Part shown: positions 35,966 through 45,130 of the stretch, piece by piece | Layout: each line of letters starts with the position of its first letter | How positions within the stretch are numbered: position 1 is the first letter of the stretch | NCBI RefSeq assembly: GCF_000711215.1 | Contig: NZ_JOMF01000007.1 | Location: forward strand, 62,001 to 126,000 | Reading direction: 5' to 3' | Length of the DNA stretch: 64,000 nucleotides | DNA from: Methanomicrobium mobile BP | Lineage (GTDB): Archaea; Halobacteriota; Methanomicrobia; Methanomicrobiales; Methanomicrobiaceae | Program-made: the position numbers and the translations under genes | The notes under the pieces: model-generated | The model's database searches: none | The model's input: only the letters and a program-made list of their open reading frames with translations | Told to the model about the DNA's origin: nothing

Positions 35966-36012
35966 ATTACTATAGATTGTATCTCATCCTTATTTAGGCA
36001 ATATCAGAAAGA

Positions 36013-36021
36013 CTTATTAAG
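36013..36021 (+). promoter_or_regulatory. TATA-like box of tRNA-Lys inside a palindrome
   Basis: GACTTATTAAGTC (36011-36023) is a perfect palindrome with a TATA-like core, centred about 37 bp before the tRNA 5' end. Transcription would begin about 10 bp before the mature tRNA. Confidence 0.4.
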
Positions 36022-36053
36022 TCAAAGATCAGATTTATTTAGGCACAACAACG

Positions 36054-36127
36054 GGGCCTGTAGCTTAGTCAGGAAGAGCGACGGACTCTTAATCCGTAGG
36101 CCAGGGGTTCAAATCCCCCCAGGCCCG
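36054..36127 (+). tRNA. tRNA-Lys (anticodon CUU)
   Basis: Acceptor stem GGGCCTG/CAGGCCC with G discriminator, a D arm, the anticodon stem ACGGA/TCCGT with loop CTCTTAA (anticodon CTT, reading AAG), and a T arm with GGTTCAAATCC. It is 74 nt long, without intron and without encoded CCA. Confidence 0.95.
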
Positions 36128-36191
36128 CTTCGTGTTGTAAATGTTCTGTTTTGTGAAATTTTGTTTTGAATTATCTGTTATGAATTTCCTG

Positions 36192-36225
36192 TTTTTCGGT
36201 AATTGCGATTTTTCGGTAATTGCGA
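36192..36225. repeat. 17-bp exact tandem duplication
   Basis: TTTTTCGGTAATTGCGA is present twice head to tail between tRNA-Lys and the ABC ATPase gene. The copies are identical, suggesting a recent duplication. Confidence 0.85.
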
Positions 36226-36282
36226 TTATCGAAAAAGGGTCAAAAAGAGTTTTTTTAAAAATTGTAATGAGAATATGCCGAT

Positions 36283-37176
36283 CTATCTGCCGATCTTTAC
36301 AAGCATGTCCTCAAGGCTCGGATAATGCGATTCTATCTTCTTTATCCTGCCGCCCGATGTCGATACGGCTTGTGTGAGTGAGTTTAAGGAATCGATATCA
36401 TTGACCTTTGCCGAGATGACTCCCGCAGATTCCGTGTAATCCGTGATAATGCCGTCGAGCACGCTTCTTTCTTCTGTCACGAACTCGACCTCGTAGTAGA
36501 CCGATCCGAAGTTCTCGCGCAGTTCGTTCATTGTTCCGAACGCCGCCGTTCTGCCTCTCTGAAGGATAAGGACGCGGTCGCAGAGCTCTTCGACCTGATA
36601 GAGATTGTGTGCCGAGAGAAGTATCGTCTTCTTGCGCTCGTTTCTCAGCTCCCGCAGGAACTCGCTTATGTAGCGCGATGTCATGGGGTCAAGACCCGAA
36701 GTCGGTTCGTCGTAGACGAGAAGCGAGGGGTCGTGGAGAAGCGATCTGGCAATCGCAACCTTCCTCTTCATGCCTTTCGAAAGTTCGCCGAGTTTTTTGT
36801 CGCCGACTTCGAGGCTGAGTTTCCTGAAAAGTTCTTTTATGCGCGAGTCAATCTCGTCGGGTTTCATAGAGTAGATCTCGCCGAAGAACGTAAGATAGGC
36901 ATGCGCCGTCATATTCTCGTAAAGCCGCGACTCTTCGGGGAGGTATCCCATCTGTTCCTTGAGTCCGTCGGGATTCTTTATGACATCCACGCCGTTAATT
37001 GTGAGTTCTCCTGACGTCGCAGGTATCAGACCCGACATTATCTTGAGGAGCGTGGTCTTTCCCGCGCCGTTATGACCGATTATCCCGAATATCCCCGGCT
37101 CTTCTATATCGAAATCGACGCCGTCCAGAGCACGAAAATTGCCGTAATCTTTTATTATCGAACGGGCATGTAACAT
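36283..37176 (-). CDS. ABC transporter ATP-binding protein (ABC-2 exporter type)
   Basis: A 297-residue ATPase with Walker A GHNGAGKT (34-41), the signature LSKGMKRK (about 132-139), Walker B LLVYDEPTSGLDP (about 151-163) and the switch His in LLSAHN. The C-terminal extension of about 80 residues is typical of CcmA/NatA-like exporters. It is transcribed away from two permease genes (37363-40310), with which it most likely forms one exporter. The substrate is unknown. Confidence 0.9.
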   Translation of the reverse strand: MLHARSIIKDYGNFRALDGVDFDIEEPGIFGIIGHNGAGKTTLLKIMSGLIPATSGELTINGVDVIKNPDGLKEQMGYLPEESRLYENMTAHAYLTFFGEIYSMKPDEIDSRIKELFRKLSLEVGDKKLGELSKGMKRKVAIARSLLHDPSLLVYDEPTSGLDPMTSRYISEFLRELRNERKKTILLSAHNLYQVEELCDRVLILQRGRTAAFGTMNELRENFGSVYYEVEFVTEERSVLDGIITDYTESAGVISAKVNDIDSLNSLTQAVSTSGGRIKKIESHYPSLEDMLVKIGR

Positions 37177-37291
37177 ATCTGTTCAAGCGTAGTTTTTCTT
37201 CAATTAATCTGATAAACTTTCTTGTCGTTGCAGGCTGTCCGTTAAGCATAGTTTTATATTTTTGATGGATTCTAAGATATTTTTGATATAT

Positions 37292-37306
37292 TCTGATATA
37301 TTCAGA
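37292..37306. promoter_or_regulatory. Palindrome over TATA-like sequence between divergent ABC genes
   Basis: TCTGA-TATAT-TCAGA forms a palindrome whose centre is TATA-like. It is placed 57 bp before the rightward permease start. The same AT-rich block can serve the leftward ATPase gene. Possible joint control site. Confidence 0.35.
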
Positions 37307-37362
37307 AATTTTCCGAAACAATTATCGGATTATTTCCCGGATATTCTGAAACAATTGCGGGG

Positions 37363-39237
37363 TTGAGTGTTACGGGCGGCAACAATACGGTATCGGATGA
37401 AAAAACCGCCCTCCGCAGAATTTTAAAGATCTCAAAGTGGGAGATCCGCCGTTTTGCGGGGACTATGGATAAGGGACTCATCCCCATAGTCGCGGCACTG
37501 TTCATTCTTCTCGTGGTCGCAATGGGCTTTGCCAACAGCAGCGGCATACACCTCGAAGACAATGTCTATACCGTCTTCACGGATTCCGACGAGAGCATAA
37601 AGATAATCGGATTCGACAGCCGTTTTGTTATCTATAAAGTGCCGTCCGGCTATTTCTCTCAGCATCCGCAATATCTTCTTGACCCGCAGTATCGGGACGC
37701 TTTTGATCTTATTGTCTCCGGCGATACCGTGACGACGTCGGGCACGGATCGCGGCAATGCCGCACTTCTGGCATTCGAACGCGATTATTCCCGCTATAAG
37801 ATAGCGTTCTACAACAGGCAGAAGGATCTCTATGCGGCATATCCCGTCTGGATAGACGAGAAGGAAGTCGAGAGCGTGATTGACTTTACCGCAACCCAGA
37901 TGGGACGTGCGGCATTCTCGTATTCCAATCCCTACCGCGTCCCCAGACCCGCAAACATCATCGAGATTCCGCTTCCGTCCGAAGAGATTGAAGTTCCCGT
38001 GGAAGAACTGCGCAGGTATCTCATCGCCGATGAAGGCAGCGATCCCACGATAAGCCGCTATACCGATATCCTGAAGTCCGGCGACCTTGACGTCATACCC
38101 TATATCGTCCCCTCGCAGATGAGTGCCTCACTGCCGTTTGACACCATAGTTCTGGTATTCGTCTTCATATTCCCGCTTTATTTCACGTCGCAGTTCTTCA
38201 TGATGAGTATCATGAACGAGAGAATAGACAGGCGCGGCGAGATCCTCCTCAGTACTCCCGTAAGCCCGTGGATGATAATCGCGGGAAAGGCGCTCCCCTA
38301 TCTTGCCATGATGAGCCTTATCGCCGTTGCGCTCATCCTCTATATTCGGGCGGACCTGATAATCTTCCTGCCGCTGTTTCCGGTAATCCTCTTCTTCCTC
38401 TCGGCGGCGCTGCTGATAGGAATGATTGCGAGGAGCTTTAAGGAGCTTTCATTCATCTCAATATTCTTCTCGACGGTCGCATCCTCGTATATCTTCTTCC
38501 CGGCGATATTTGCAAATATCCACGTTATCAGTCAGATATCGCCGCTTACTTTGATTATTTATCAGATTCAGGGCGACGGTTTCACTGCCGAAGAGTATCT
38601 GTATTCCACGATTATCTTCTATCTTGTAAGCCTCGTAATCTTCTGGTTCGCCGTAAAGAACTACAACGGCGAGAAGCTGTTCATGCAGCACAAGATTCTG
38701 ACCGCGCTTGTCGAGTTCGTCGACGGCGTTATCTCGAAGAGATACGTGAACACATCGCTTGTGTTTGTCGCAATCTGCATGATTCCGTTTGTCTTCCTCA
38801 TGCAGCTTATGCTGCTCGTTCTTCTCTTCAATTTCCCGATGCCGCTCTCGCTGATAATGATAATGCTCTCGGCGGCGCTGGTGGAAGAGTTGTTCAAGTC
38901 GGTCGGAATCTATGCGCTCTTCCTGAAGCGTCCCGACTATATGACCTGGAAGAACCTCGCAATCGGCGCATTCGCGGTGGCGGTCGGTTTCCTTCTCGGC
39001 GAGAAACTGCTCCTGTTTGCAACGCTTGCGGAGATCTCGGAGTCGGTCTTCGGCGCGGTCATGTTCTCGAGCCTGCAGGTGCTCTGGCTCCCGTTGATTC
39101 TGCACTTTGTCACGACCCTTATCTGCGGCTCGGTCGTCAAGGTCTGCGGTCTGCGCCTGTATATCTTGGGAATAATCGCGGCAGGCGTTGTGCATACCCT
39201 GTATAATCTCTATTTCGTTCTGGGGGTATTCGGATGA
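37363..39237 (+). CDS. ABC-2 permease fused to a PrsW-like glutamic intramembrane protease
   Basis: A 624-residue membrane protein with two parts. Residues 1-445 form an ABC-2/NatB-type permease with one N-terminal span, a large external loop and five to six spans. Residues about 460-624 look like the PrsW protease fold: EELFK (508-512), a Glu in FLLGEK (547), His 581 and His 611 in HTLYN lie in predicted membrane helices. PrsW cleaves membrane-bound regulators such as anti-sigma factors. The start is a TTG; no ATG precedes the first span. The stop overlaps the next permease gene (ATGA). The protease assignment is from motif spacing only. Confidence 0.8.
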   Translation: MSVTGGNNTVSDEKTALRRILKISKWEIRRFAGTMDKGLIPIVAALFILLVVAMGFANSSGIHLEDNVYTVFTDSDESIKIIGFDSRFVIYKVPSGYFSQHPQYLLDPQYRDAFDLIVSGDTVTTSGTDRGNAALLAFERDYSRYKIAFYNRQKDLYAAYPVWIDEKEVESVIDFTATQMGRAAFSYSNPYRVPRPANIIEIPLPSEEIEVPVEELRRYLIADEGSDPTISRYTDILKSGDLDVIPYIVPSQMSASLPFDTIVLVFVFIFPLYFTSQFFMMSIMNERIDRRGEILLSTPVSPWMIIAGKALPYLAMMSLIAVALILYIRADLIIFLPLFPVILFFLSAALLIGMIARSFKELSFISIFFSTVASSYIFFPAIFANIHVISQISPLTLIIYQIQGDGFTAEEYLYSTIIFYLVSLVIFWFAVKNYNGEKLFMQHKILTALVEFVDGVISKRYVNTSLVFVAICMIPFVFLMQLMLLVLLFNFPMPLSLIMIMLSAALVEELFKSVGIYALFLKRPDYMTWKNLAIGAFAVAVGFLLGEKLLLFATLAEISESVFGAVMFSSLQVLWLPLILHFVTTLICGSVVKVCGLRLYILGIIAAGVVHTLYNLYFVLGVFG

Positions 39238-40310
39238 AAATCAATTCAAGAAACTGCAGACTTGTGGCAAAGAAGGAGTTTAAAGGACTTATCAACGAAA
39301 AGACCATAGTTCTGGCACTGCTTCTCCAGCTCTTCATCGCCATGTTCTCTTCGTTCCTCCTTGTGGGTCTTGCGTCGATGTATAACCCGGATGCGATGAG
39401 CAAGTATTCCAAGATGAAGTACCCGATAGCCTATGCGGGAGAGACCTCGCATCTCTATGTCAAACTGATGGAGGATCCCAACCTGATTGTCTATCCCATG
39501 GAGCTTTCGCCGGCGGTATCCGCTCTGAGCGAGAGGCAGCTGGCGGCAGTGGTCTGGGTGCCGAGGAACATGGAGGAGACCATGAATCCGATGAAGGTGA
39601 CGATATACCTCATCGAGAATGATATACAGTCCGGCATTGTCAGCGCAAAGCTGAAGAGTGTTCTCACGGACTACGAGACGGAGCTGCGTGATGCCCGTTC
39701 GGACAGGCTTACGGCTATGCCCGTGGAGATGCGGATGCCGGCGACGAATCCTGCCGGCGACTTCTATGAGTTCGTATACGGCGTTCTCATTCCTCTGCTC
39801 GTGTTCATGCCGGCAATCATATCGGGTGCGCTTATCATAGATATGATAACCGAGGAATCTCAGAACAAGACCCTCGAGACTCTCATGTCGACGCCGGTGA
39901 GTTTTACCGACATGGTCTGGGGCAAGATACTTGCGGCATTCCTGCTCGTGCCTCTGCAGGCGGGAACGTGGATGATACTGCTGATTCTGAACGGAATCTA
40001 TATCGGCGGATTCCTTGAGATACTGATGCATATCAGCATAGTTGCGTTTATTCTGATACTTATCGCCGCAACCTTCGCCATGAGATATCGCGAGAGGACG
40101 AACGCGCAGTTCATGTTCTCGATTGCGACCGTCGTCGTGCTCGTATTTGCCCTCTCCATACCCATGAACTCCGGAAATATCATCGTAAGGCTGGCTACCG
40201 GATCGATAGGTGCCGAGCATATGATTGTTCTTCTGCCCATGCTTGCGGTAGCCATGGGTCTGTCGTATTTCGTGACAATGTATTCCTCAAGGCTTGCGCA
40301 GAAGCTCTAA
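39234..40310 (+). CDS. ABC-2 type permease
   Basis: A 358-residue permease. One N-terminal span and an extracellular loop of about 150 residues are followed by five spans. Family-typical elements are the EESQNKTLETLMSTPVS coupling-helix region (about 206-222). It overlaps the preceding permease-protease gene by 4 bp, so both are translated together. Along with the divergent ATPase it would complete an exporter of the NatAB/CcmAB class. Substrate unknown. Confidence 0.88.
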   Translation: MKINSRNCRLVAKKEFKGLINEKTIVLALLLQLFIAMFSSFLLVGLASMYNPDAMSKYSKMKYPIAYAGETSHLYVKLMEDPNLIVYPMELSPAVSALSERQLAAVVWVPRNMEETMNPMKVTIYLIENDIQSGIVSAKLKSVLTDYETELRDARSDRLTAMPVEMRMPATNPAGDFYEFVYGVLIPLLVFMPAIISGALIIDMITEESQNKTLETLMSTPVSFTDMVWGKILAAFLLVPLQAGTWMILLILNGIYIGGFLEILMHISIVAFILILIAATFAMRYRERTNAQFMFSIATVVVLVFALSIPMNSGNIIVRLATGSIGAEHMIVLLPMLAVAMGLSYFVTMYSSRLAQKL

Positions 40311-40463
40311 TCCGAATTATTTCGGATTTGTTCGGATTTTGTCCTATTTTGACCGTTTTCAGGGTTGCCGCGGATGTTCACGGCAATTTATGTCTGCTTT
40401 TTGCGGGTCGATTCCGTATGGGATTATGCAAAGGATTAAAAAAGTAAGAGTACAAATTTTGCA

Positions 40464-41831
40464 ATGGTATATATGTCATGTAAAACTGGTTCAGTTATAG
40501 GAATACTTTTGATTGCACTTCTTGCTATAGCCGTTCCTGCAAGTGCTGCAGGAGGCATGTACGATAGCGGCGGTGCAACAGGCACATGGGGTATGACCGT
40601 CGGCGGCGATGTAGGCGGCGGTATGGGCTGGATAACTTTCCATACCAATGTCGACGGCGCTTCGATATACGTTGACGGCGCTTATGAGGGAACAACCACA
40701 AACGGCGTTTACACAATGGCGGTCTACTCCACCGGTACTCCGTTAAGATCCGCATATGCGGCAAAATCCGGATACTCCGAGAGCAACAGAGTCAGTCTGA
40801 CCATGCCTTCGCCCGGAGAGAATATTGACTACTATCTTACTCTCAATCCGATTCAGACAACGGGTTCCATTTCGGTAAGATCTTCTCCGTCAAACGCGGT
40901 TGTCTACATCGATGATGTCTATGTCGGAACGACACCCGTTACACAGAGCGGATATACTCAGGGATACCACAATGTTAGAATTACCAAGTCCGGATATCAG
41001 GAATGGGCATCTTCGGTCTACGTATACTCGGGATCTACGGCAACCGCATCGGCAACGCTTACGCCGATTGAGTCCTACGGTTCAATCTATGTGAGTTCTA
41101 CGCCTTCCGGCGCATCGATTTACCTTGATGACAATTACGTCGGAATTTCGCCCAAGACAATCTCGGGCGTTACAAAGGGAGGACACTCTCTCAGACTCGA
41201 GAAGTCGGGATACAACACGTGGGAGAGCTCGGTTACCGTAAACCCCGGTCAGACATCCTACGTATATCCGACACTTCAGCCGTATTCAGCACCCACGGGA
41301 ACTCTCTATGTCACATCGTCACCCGGCGGAGCATACATCTACCTTGACGGCGTCTATCAGGGTATCGCACCCGCATCTGGCAGCATGGTCATAAGCAATG
41401 TCGCGTCGGGAACGCACACGGTCACGGCAAAGTTGTCTGGATATCAGGATGCATCCATGAGCGTCACGGTTAACGGCGGCGCAACCGCGTCGGTCACAAT
41501 CCCGCTCAAGAGCACGGGTCCGGCAATGGGTTATCTCTCGGCATCGTCAATGCCTGCGGGTGCTAACGTTTACGTCAACAATGACTACATGGGCGTTACT
41601 CCGCTGACTGTTGCACTTGCCGAAGGTTCCTACAATGTAAGATTCAGTCTTGCCGGTTACTACGATTCGACGGTTGCGGCAACGGTTACGGCAGGCGCAA
41701 CATCCTCGGTATCGAGTTCGCTCACGCCCAACCCGGGTAATGTTCAGAAGTCCGGCAGCCCTGCATTTGCGGCAATAATCGGTATCTTCGCAGTCGCGGC
41801 ATTACTGGTCGCAACCCGAAGGAATGACTGA
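40464..41831 (+). CDS. Multi-PEGA-domain surface protein
   Basis: A 455-residue exported protein. A signal peptide (to about residue 29) precedes a Gly-rich stretch, then a degenerate and four or five clear PEGA repeats of about 70 residues, from about 50 to 420. Each carries a pattern like SSPSNAVVYIDDVYVG-TP or STPSGASIYLDDNYVGISP followed by GYH-V. The C-terminus is a membrane span ending in ATRRND. It is probably anchored in the membrane and exposed. The start could be ATG 40464 or 40473. A minus-strand two-repeat relative is at 18969-19640. Role unknown; adhesion or envelope structure is inference. Confidence 0.85.
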   Translation: MVYMSCKTGSVIGILLIALLAIAVPASAAGGMYDSGGATGTWGMTVGGDVGGGMGWITFHTNVDGASIYVDGAYEGTTTNGVYTMAVYSTGTPLRSAYAAKSGYSESNRVSLTMPSPGENIDYYLTLNPIQTTGSISVRSSPSNAVVYIDDVYVGTTPVTQSGYTQGYHNVRITKSGYQEWASSVYVYSGSTATASATLTPIESYGSIYVSSTPSGASIYLDDNYVGISPKTISGVTKGGHSLRLEKSGYNTWESSVTVNPGQTSYVYPTLQPYSAPTGTLYVTSSPGGAYIYLDGVYQGIAPASGSMVISNVASGTHTVTAKLSGYQDASMSVTVNGGATASVTIPLKSTGPAMGYLSASSMPAGANVYVNNDYMGVTPLTVALAEGSYNVRFSLAGYYDSTVAATVTAGATSSVSSSLTPNPGNVQKSGSPAFAAIIGIFAVAALLVATRRND

Positions 41832-42173
41832 AACCGTTACGAAGAGACAAGAGAACGGTTAAGAACAGACAAAAAACAAAATAAAGTCAAAATCGACAAA
41901 CAACAAAATAAAGTCAAAATCGACAAACAACAAAATAAAGTCAAAATCGACAAACAACAAAATCTACAAAAGACAAAATCTGAAAACGGAAAACAGGATA
42001 AATATCCAAAATATCCCTTTTTCTTTTTGTGATTCAAGAAGTGTTTTAGTTATTTTACAGGTTTTAATTACTTTAATTATCCTGACTGTTTGACAATTTT
42101 AAAAGTGTTTTAAGTGTTTTAATTATTAATTGGCACTTATTATCGCAATTACCTTTTTTGTTGTTTGAACTTC
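41832..42173. other. Convergent intergenic region after the PEGA gene
   Basis: About 340 bp holding the 27-bp tandem repeat and, at 42013-42028, a T-rich stretch suited to terminating the rightward transcript. The rest is AT-rich (TTTTAATTATT patterns) with no gene seen. Confidence 0.5.
41874..41981. repeat. 27-bp tandem repeat
   Basis: CAACAAAATAAAGTCAAAAT plus CGACAAA is repeated three times almost exactly (41874-41954), with a fourth diverged part to 41981. It lies just after the multi-PEGA gene. The frame that translates it (LSILTLFCC repeated) is a repeat artefact. Confidence 0.9.
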
Positions 42174-43001
42174 TTATCGTCTGCAAAAGGTCTTTGCGCA
42201 GAGGGCAATGATGTATGCCGCGGCGCCTATGAGAATTATCGTTGCTCCCGAGGGGACGTCGAGGGTATATGAGAGGAATATGCCGCAGGTCGTAAATGCG
42301 ATGCCGAGTATCGTGGAGAGATAGAACATCCTGTCGAGTCTGCCGGTAAACTCGCGTGCGATTGCCGCAGGCAGCGTGAGGAGAGCAATAGTGAGGATAA
42401 TTCCCACTACCTGAATGAGCATGACGATTGTCACCGCCGTCATTATGAGGAGAAGGGCGATTATCTTATCGGACGCGATGTTCATGACCGTGGCGTATTC
42501 TTCGTCGAAGGTGACCGCAAGCAGCTGGTTATAGAAGATTGCCGTTATCGCGATGATTGCGGCAAGAAGGGCGCCCATGAAGAATATCTCGCTTGAAGGG
42601 ACGAGCAGGATATTGCCGAAGAGGTATCCGTAGAGGTCGGGCGCAAATCCCGGGGTGAGATAGACCAGAAGGATGCCGATAGCCATTCCCGCCGCCCATA
42701 TGGCGCCGACGAGGGTATCGAGGTGCTGATGCGCGATATGCCGCAGTTTGGCGATTATTGCCGCGGTTGCGACACAGAAGACCGTCGCTCCGAGTATGGG
42801 CGAGAAGCCGAGGAAATATCCGAGACCCACGCCGCCGAAAGCCGCATGGGATATGCCGCCGGTGAGCGAGACCATCCTTTTTATCACAACGAAACTGCCT
42901 ATGATGCCGCAGGCTGTGCTTGCCAGAATGCCTGCCAGAAGAGCGTTTCTGAAGAATTCGTATCCGAAAGCGGATATGAGTTCGGCGATGACGTCGATCA
43001 T
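42174..43001 (-). CDS. znuB: Zinc/manganese ABC transporter permease (ZnuB family)
   Basis: A 275-residue ABC-3-type permease with eight predicted spans. The motif LTGGISHAAFGGVGLGYFLG contains the conserved His/Gly segment of metal permeases, here given as GGISHAAFGG. I take the ATG at 43001, which overlaps the ATPase stop as ATGA and gives the usual N-terminus IDVIAELISAFGYEFF. The open frame starts ten codons earlier, inside the ATPase gene. With the ATPase and binding protein upstream it forms a metal-uptake operon. Confidence 0.9.
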   Translation of the reverse strand: MIDVIAELISAFGYEFFRNALLAGILASTACGIIGSFVVIKRMVSLTGGISHAAFGGVGLGYFLGFSPILGATVFCVATAAIIAKLRHIAHQHLDTLVGAIWAAGMAIGILLVYLTPGFAPDLYGYLFGNILLVPSSEIFFMGALLAAIIAITAIFYNQLLAVTFDEEYATVMNIASDKIIALLLIMTAVTIVMLIQVVGIILTIALLTLPAAIAREFTGRLDRMFYLSTILGIAFTTCGIFLSYTLDVPSGATIILIGAAAYIIALCAKTFCRR

Positions 43002-43948
43002 TGCCCGCCTCCGTGCTCCGTGCATCCGCACCTTATTTTATCGCGGTCGGAGATCTCCGTATCCTCTTCGTGTTCGTGTTCGGGTACTGATTCAAGCGCG
43101 GAATGATCGTGCAATACCCTGTGCGCAAGTCCGTGCGCTATCAGATCGACGGGGCATTTGTAGGTATTGAGGATCATATCGCTTGTAATCTCGGCGGAGT
43201 AGTGCGTGAACATCTTCACGTTGAGGCACGCGATTACATCGACGCCGGACGATATGACGCCGATATCGTGCGTGACCATGATTACGGTCATCTTCTTGTG
43301 AAGTTCGACAAGGATGTCATGGAACTTCTCTTCGGTAGGCGAATCGACGTAGACGGTCGGCTCGTCGAGGAGAAGGACCTTCGGATTGCCGACAATCGCG
43401 CGTGCTATGATTGCCCGCTGCTGTTCGCCGCCGGATAAGTCGCTCAGCGTTCTGTCGGCAAGGTGAAGTATGCCCAGAGTCTTCATTGCCTCTTCCGCGC
43501 ATCTGCGGTCTTCATCCGAGTATCTTCTGCGGATTCCTTTGATATGTCCCAGTCTGCCGGTAAGGACCATGTCGCGGACGCTTATCGGATAGCTGAAATC
43601 AAAGGTATGAAACTGCGGGACATATCCCAGCATATAGCGGTTTACGGCGGGGCTTTCGCCGTATATTTTGACAAATCCTGAATCGGGTTTTATGAGTCCG
43701 AGGATTGACTTGAGAAGGGTGGTTTTGCCGCCGCCGTTGGGTCCTATGATTGCGTAGGACTGCCCCTCCTCTATCTTAAGGGAGACTTTGTCCAGAACGG
43801 TCTGCCCTTCTCTGTGTATCGTTAAGTCTTTTATCTCGATGGCGGGGACTGAAGCAATGTTCTGCCGCGACTGCCGCGAATTCCGTGCGGCATCGTCATA
43901 TTCGGTCCCTGATTTTTCCTGCGGCATTGTATATCCCGTATTTCGCAT
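42998..43948 (-). CDS. znuC: Metal ABC transporter ATP-binding protein (ZnuC family)
   Basis: An ATPase of about 316 residues. It has Walker A GPNGGGKT, signature LSGGEQQRA, Walker B LLLDEPTVYVD and switch His in VTHD, all in family order. The C-terminal 60 residues are His/Asp/Glu-rich (HDHSALESVPEHEHEED) with a Cys pair near the end, likely metal-binding. The start is uncertain: the open frame begins at TTG 43999, five bases after the binding-protein stop, while ATG 43948 and 43927 are alternatives. The conserved domain begins some 35 residues after the ATG used here. Confidence 0.88.
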   Translation of the reverse strand: MRNTGYTMPQEKSGTEYDDAARNSRQSRQNIASVPAIEIKDLTIHREGQTVLDKVSLKIEEGQSYAIIGPNGGGKTTLLKSILGLIKPDSGFVKIYGESPAVNRYMLGYVPQFHTFDFSYPISVRDMVLTGRLGHIKGIRRRYSDEDRRCAEEAMKTLGILHLADRTLSDLSGGEQQRAIIARAIVGNPKVLLLDEPTVYVDSPTEEKFHDILVELHKKMTVIMVTHDIGVISSGVDVIACLNVKMFTHYSAEITSDMILNTYKCPVDLIAHGLAHRVLHDHSALESVPEHEHEEDTEISDRDKIRCGCTEHGGGQ

Positions 43949-44004
43949 CGGTAAGTCTTTATGGATCTCCTTTTGCGGTATTAGTTTTTTAATGCCCAAG
44001 GTCT

Positions 44005-44967
44005 TTAGTTTTGTGCGACTGCGCTTTTGAAGGCTTCGGCAACCGATTTCATGTTATCGATATAGTTCTCTGAGAGCGGATCGATAAGGACGACGCTGCC
44101 GCCGATTGCGTCCGCAATCGTGTATGCGCTCTTTGTGCTGTATTCCGGCGATGCGAATATTACCTTAATCCCCTTCGCTTTTGCGGTGTCGATGAGCGCG
44201 GCAAGGTCGGAGGGCGAAGGTTCTTTTCCGTTGTTCTCGACGGAGATGCATTCAATGCCGTAGTCGCGGACAAAGTACGACCATGCGGGGTGATAGGTCA
44301 TTATCGTGACGTTCTTCATGTCGGTGAACGACTCTCTGATCTCGCCGTCGAGCGCGTCAAGTTTTGCCTTGTATTCCTCAAGATTCGCCTTGAAGTATGC
44401 TTCATCCTTAGGGCTTTCTTTTGCGAGTGCTTTGCAGACGTTCTCGGCCATTATCTTTGCATTCGCGATTGAGAGCCAGACATGCGGGTCGCCGCCGGAG
44501 ACATGCGTGCCGTCCTCTTCGGTGTAGCCGTCGATGAAGGTGATGCCTTCGGATGCGTTGACTATCGGCATATTCGGATTGACGCCCTTAATCTTGTCCA
44601 TCCATGCGAGTTCGAACTCTATTCCCGAGCCCATGGATACGAAGAGGTCGGTATCCGCTATACTGCGCAGCTGTCCCGATGTCAGTTCATAGGTATGCGG
44701 GCTGAAGCCCGGCGGCACCAGTATCGAGACTTTCACTTTATCCTTACCGACCGACTCGATTATCTCTTTCTGCGGCAGGATTGATGCCGCTACCGTTATC
44801 CGCTCATCCGCGGCTGCGGTGTCTGTCTGCGTCTGCTGCTGTGTCGGTTGCAGTGTTTGCTGCTGTGTCTGTTCATTCCCGTTCGTATTTCCCGTGCATC
44901 CCGCAAAGAGTATGCATGCCGAGAGGCAAACGAGCAGGATTGCCGTTAAAATCTTATTAATTCCCAT
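44005..44967 (-). CDS. znuA: Metal-binding lipoprotein of a Zn/Mn ABC transporter (ZnuA family)
   Basis: A substrate-binding protein of about 320 residues. The signal peptide ends with a lipobox (LFAGC, then TGN), followed by a Gln/Thr-rich linker. Metal ligands expected for cluster A-I proteins are seen in FSPHTYE, GDPHVWLS and TYHPAW plus a late Glu/Asp in SPEYST. ATG 44967 is preferred over 44976 because GAGATGA lies five bases before it. First gene of the znuACB operon. The metal (Zn or Mn) cannot be told from sequence. Confidence 0.9.
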   Translation of the reverse strand: MGINKILTAILLVCLSACILFAGCTGNTNGNEQTQQQTLQPTQQQTQTDTAAADERITVAASILPQKEIIESVGKDKVKVSILVPPGFSPHTYELTSGQLRSIADTDLFVSMGSGIEFELAWMDKIKGVNPNMPIVNASEGITFIDGYTEEDGTHVSGGDPHVWLSIANAKIMAENVCKALAKESPKDEAYFKANLEEYKAKLDALDGEIRESFTDMKNVTIMTYHPAWSYFVRDYGIECISVENNGKEPSPSDLAALIDTAKAKGIKVIFASPEYSTKSAYTIADAIGGSVVLIDPLSENYIDNMKSVAEAFKSAVAQN

Positions 44968-44993
44968 GATTTTCATCTCATCATCTCAGATTC

Positions 44994-45027
44994 ATCTGCA
45001 TATACATCTGCATAATCTGCATATACA
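44994..45027 (-). promoter_or_regulatory. Direct repeats in the metal-uptake operon promoter
   Basis: ATCTGCATATACA is present exactly at 44994-45006 and 45015-45027, 21 bp apart (two helical turns), with a partial copy TCTGCATA between. On the minus strand each copy contains a TATA-like TGTATATGC. The site lies 27-60 bp before the znuA start, and may bind a metal-responsive repressor. Confidence 0.45.
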
Positions 45028-45130
45028 ATCACTGTTATGTCCCGATGCGGTAAAGTTCATCATCCGCAAAATGTTTAAGGGTTTTGGTGGTCAAGCATGC
45101 CGAAATATGTTAGGAAAAATAGTCCGGAAT

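Noticed and set aside
38458-39195. 245-codon minus-strand frame inside the permease-protease gene
   Set aside because: Antisense shadow with very high His, Arg, Asp and Gln content, as expected from the complement of membrane-protein codons.
41874-41981. Possible CRISPR array
   Set aside because: The units follow head to tail without unique spacers, and no cas genes are near. The same holds for the 12-bp array at 58510-58581.
41837-42037. Minus-strand frame coding repeated LSILTLFCC
   Set aside because: It is the translation of the 27-bp tandem repeat; the unit length is a multiple of three, so the frame stays open by chance.
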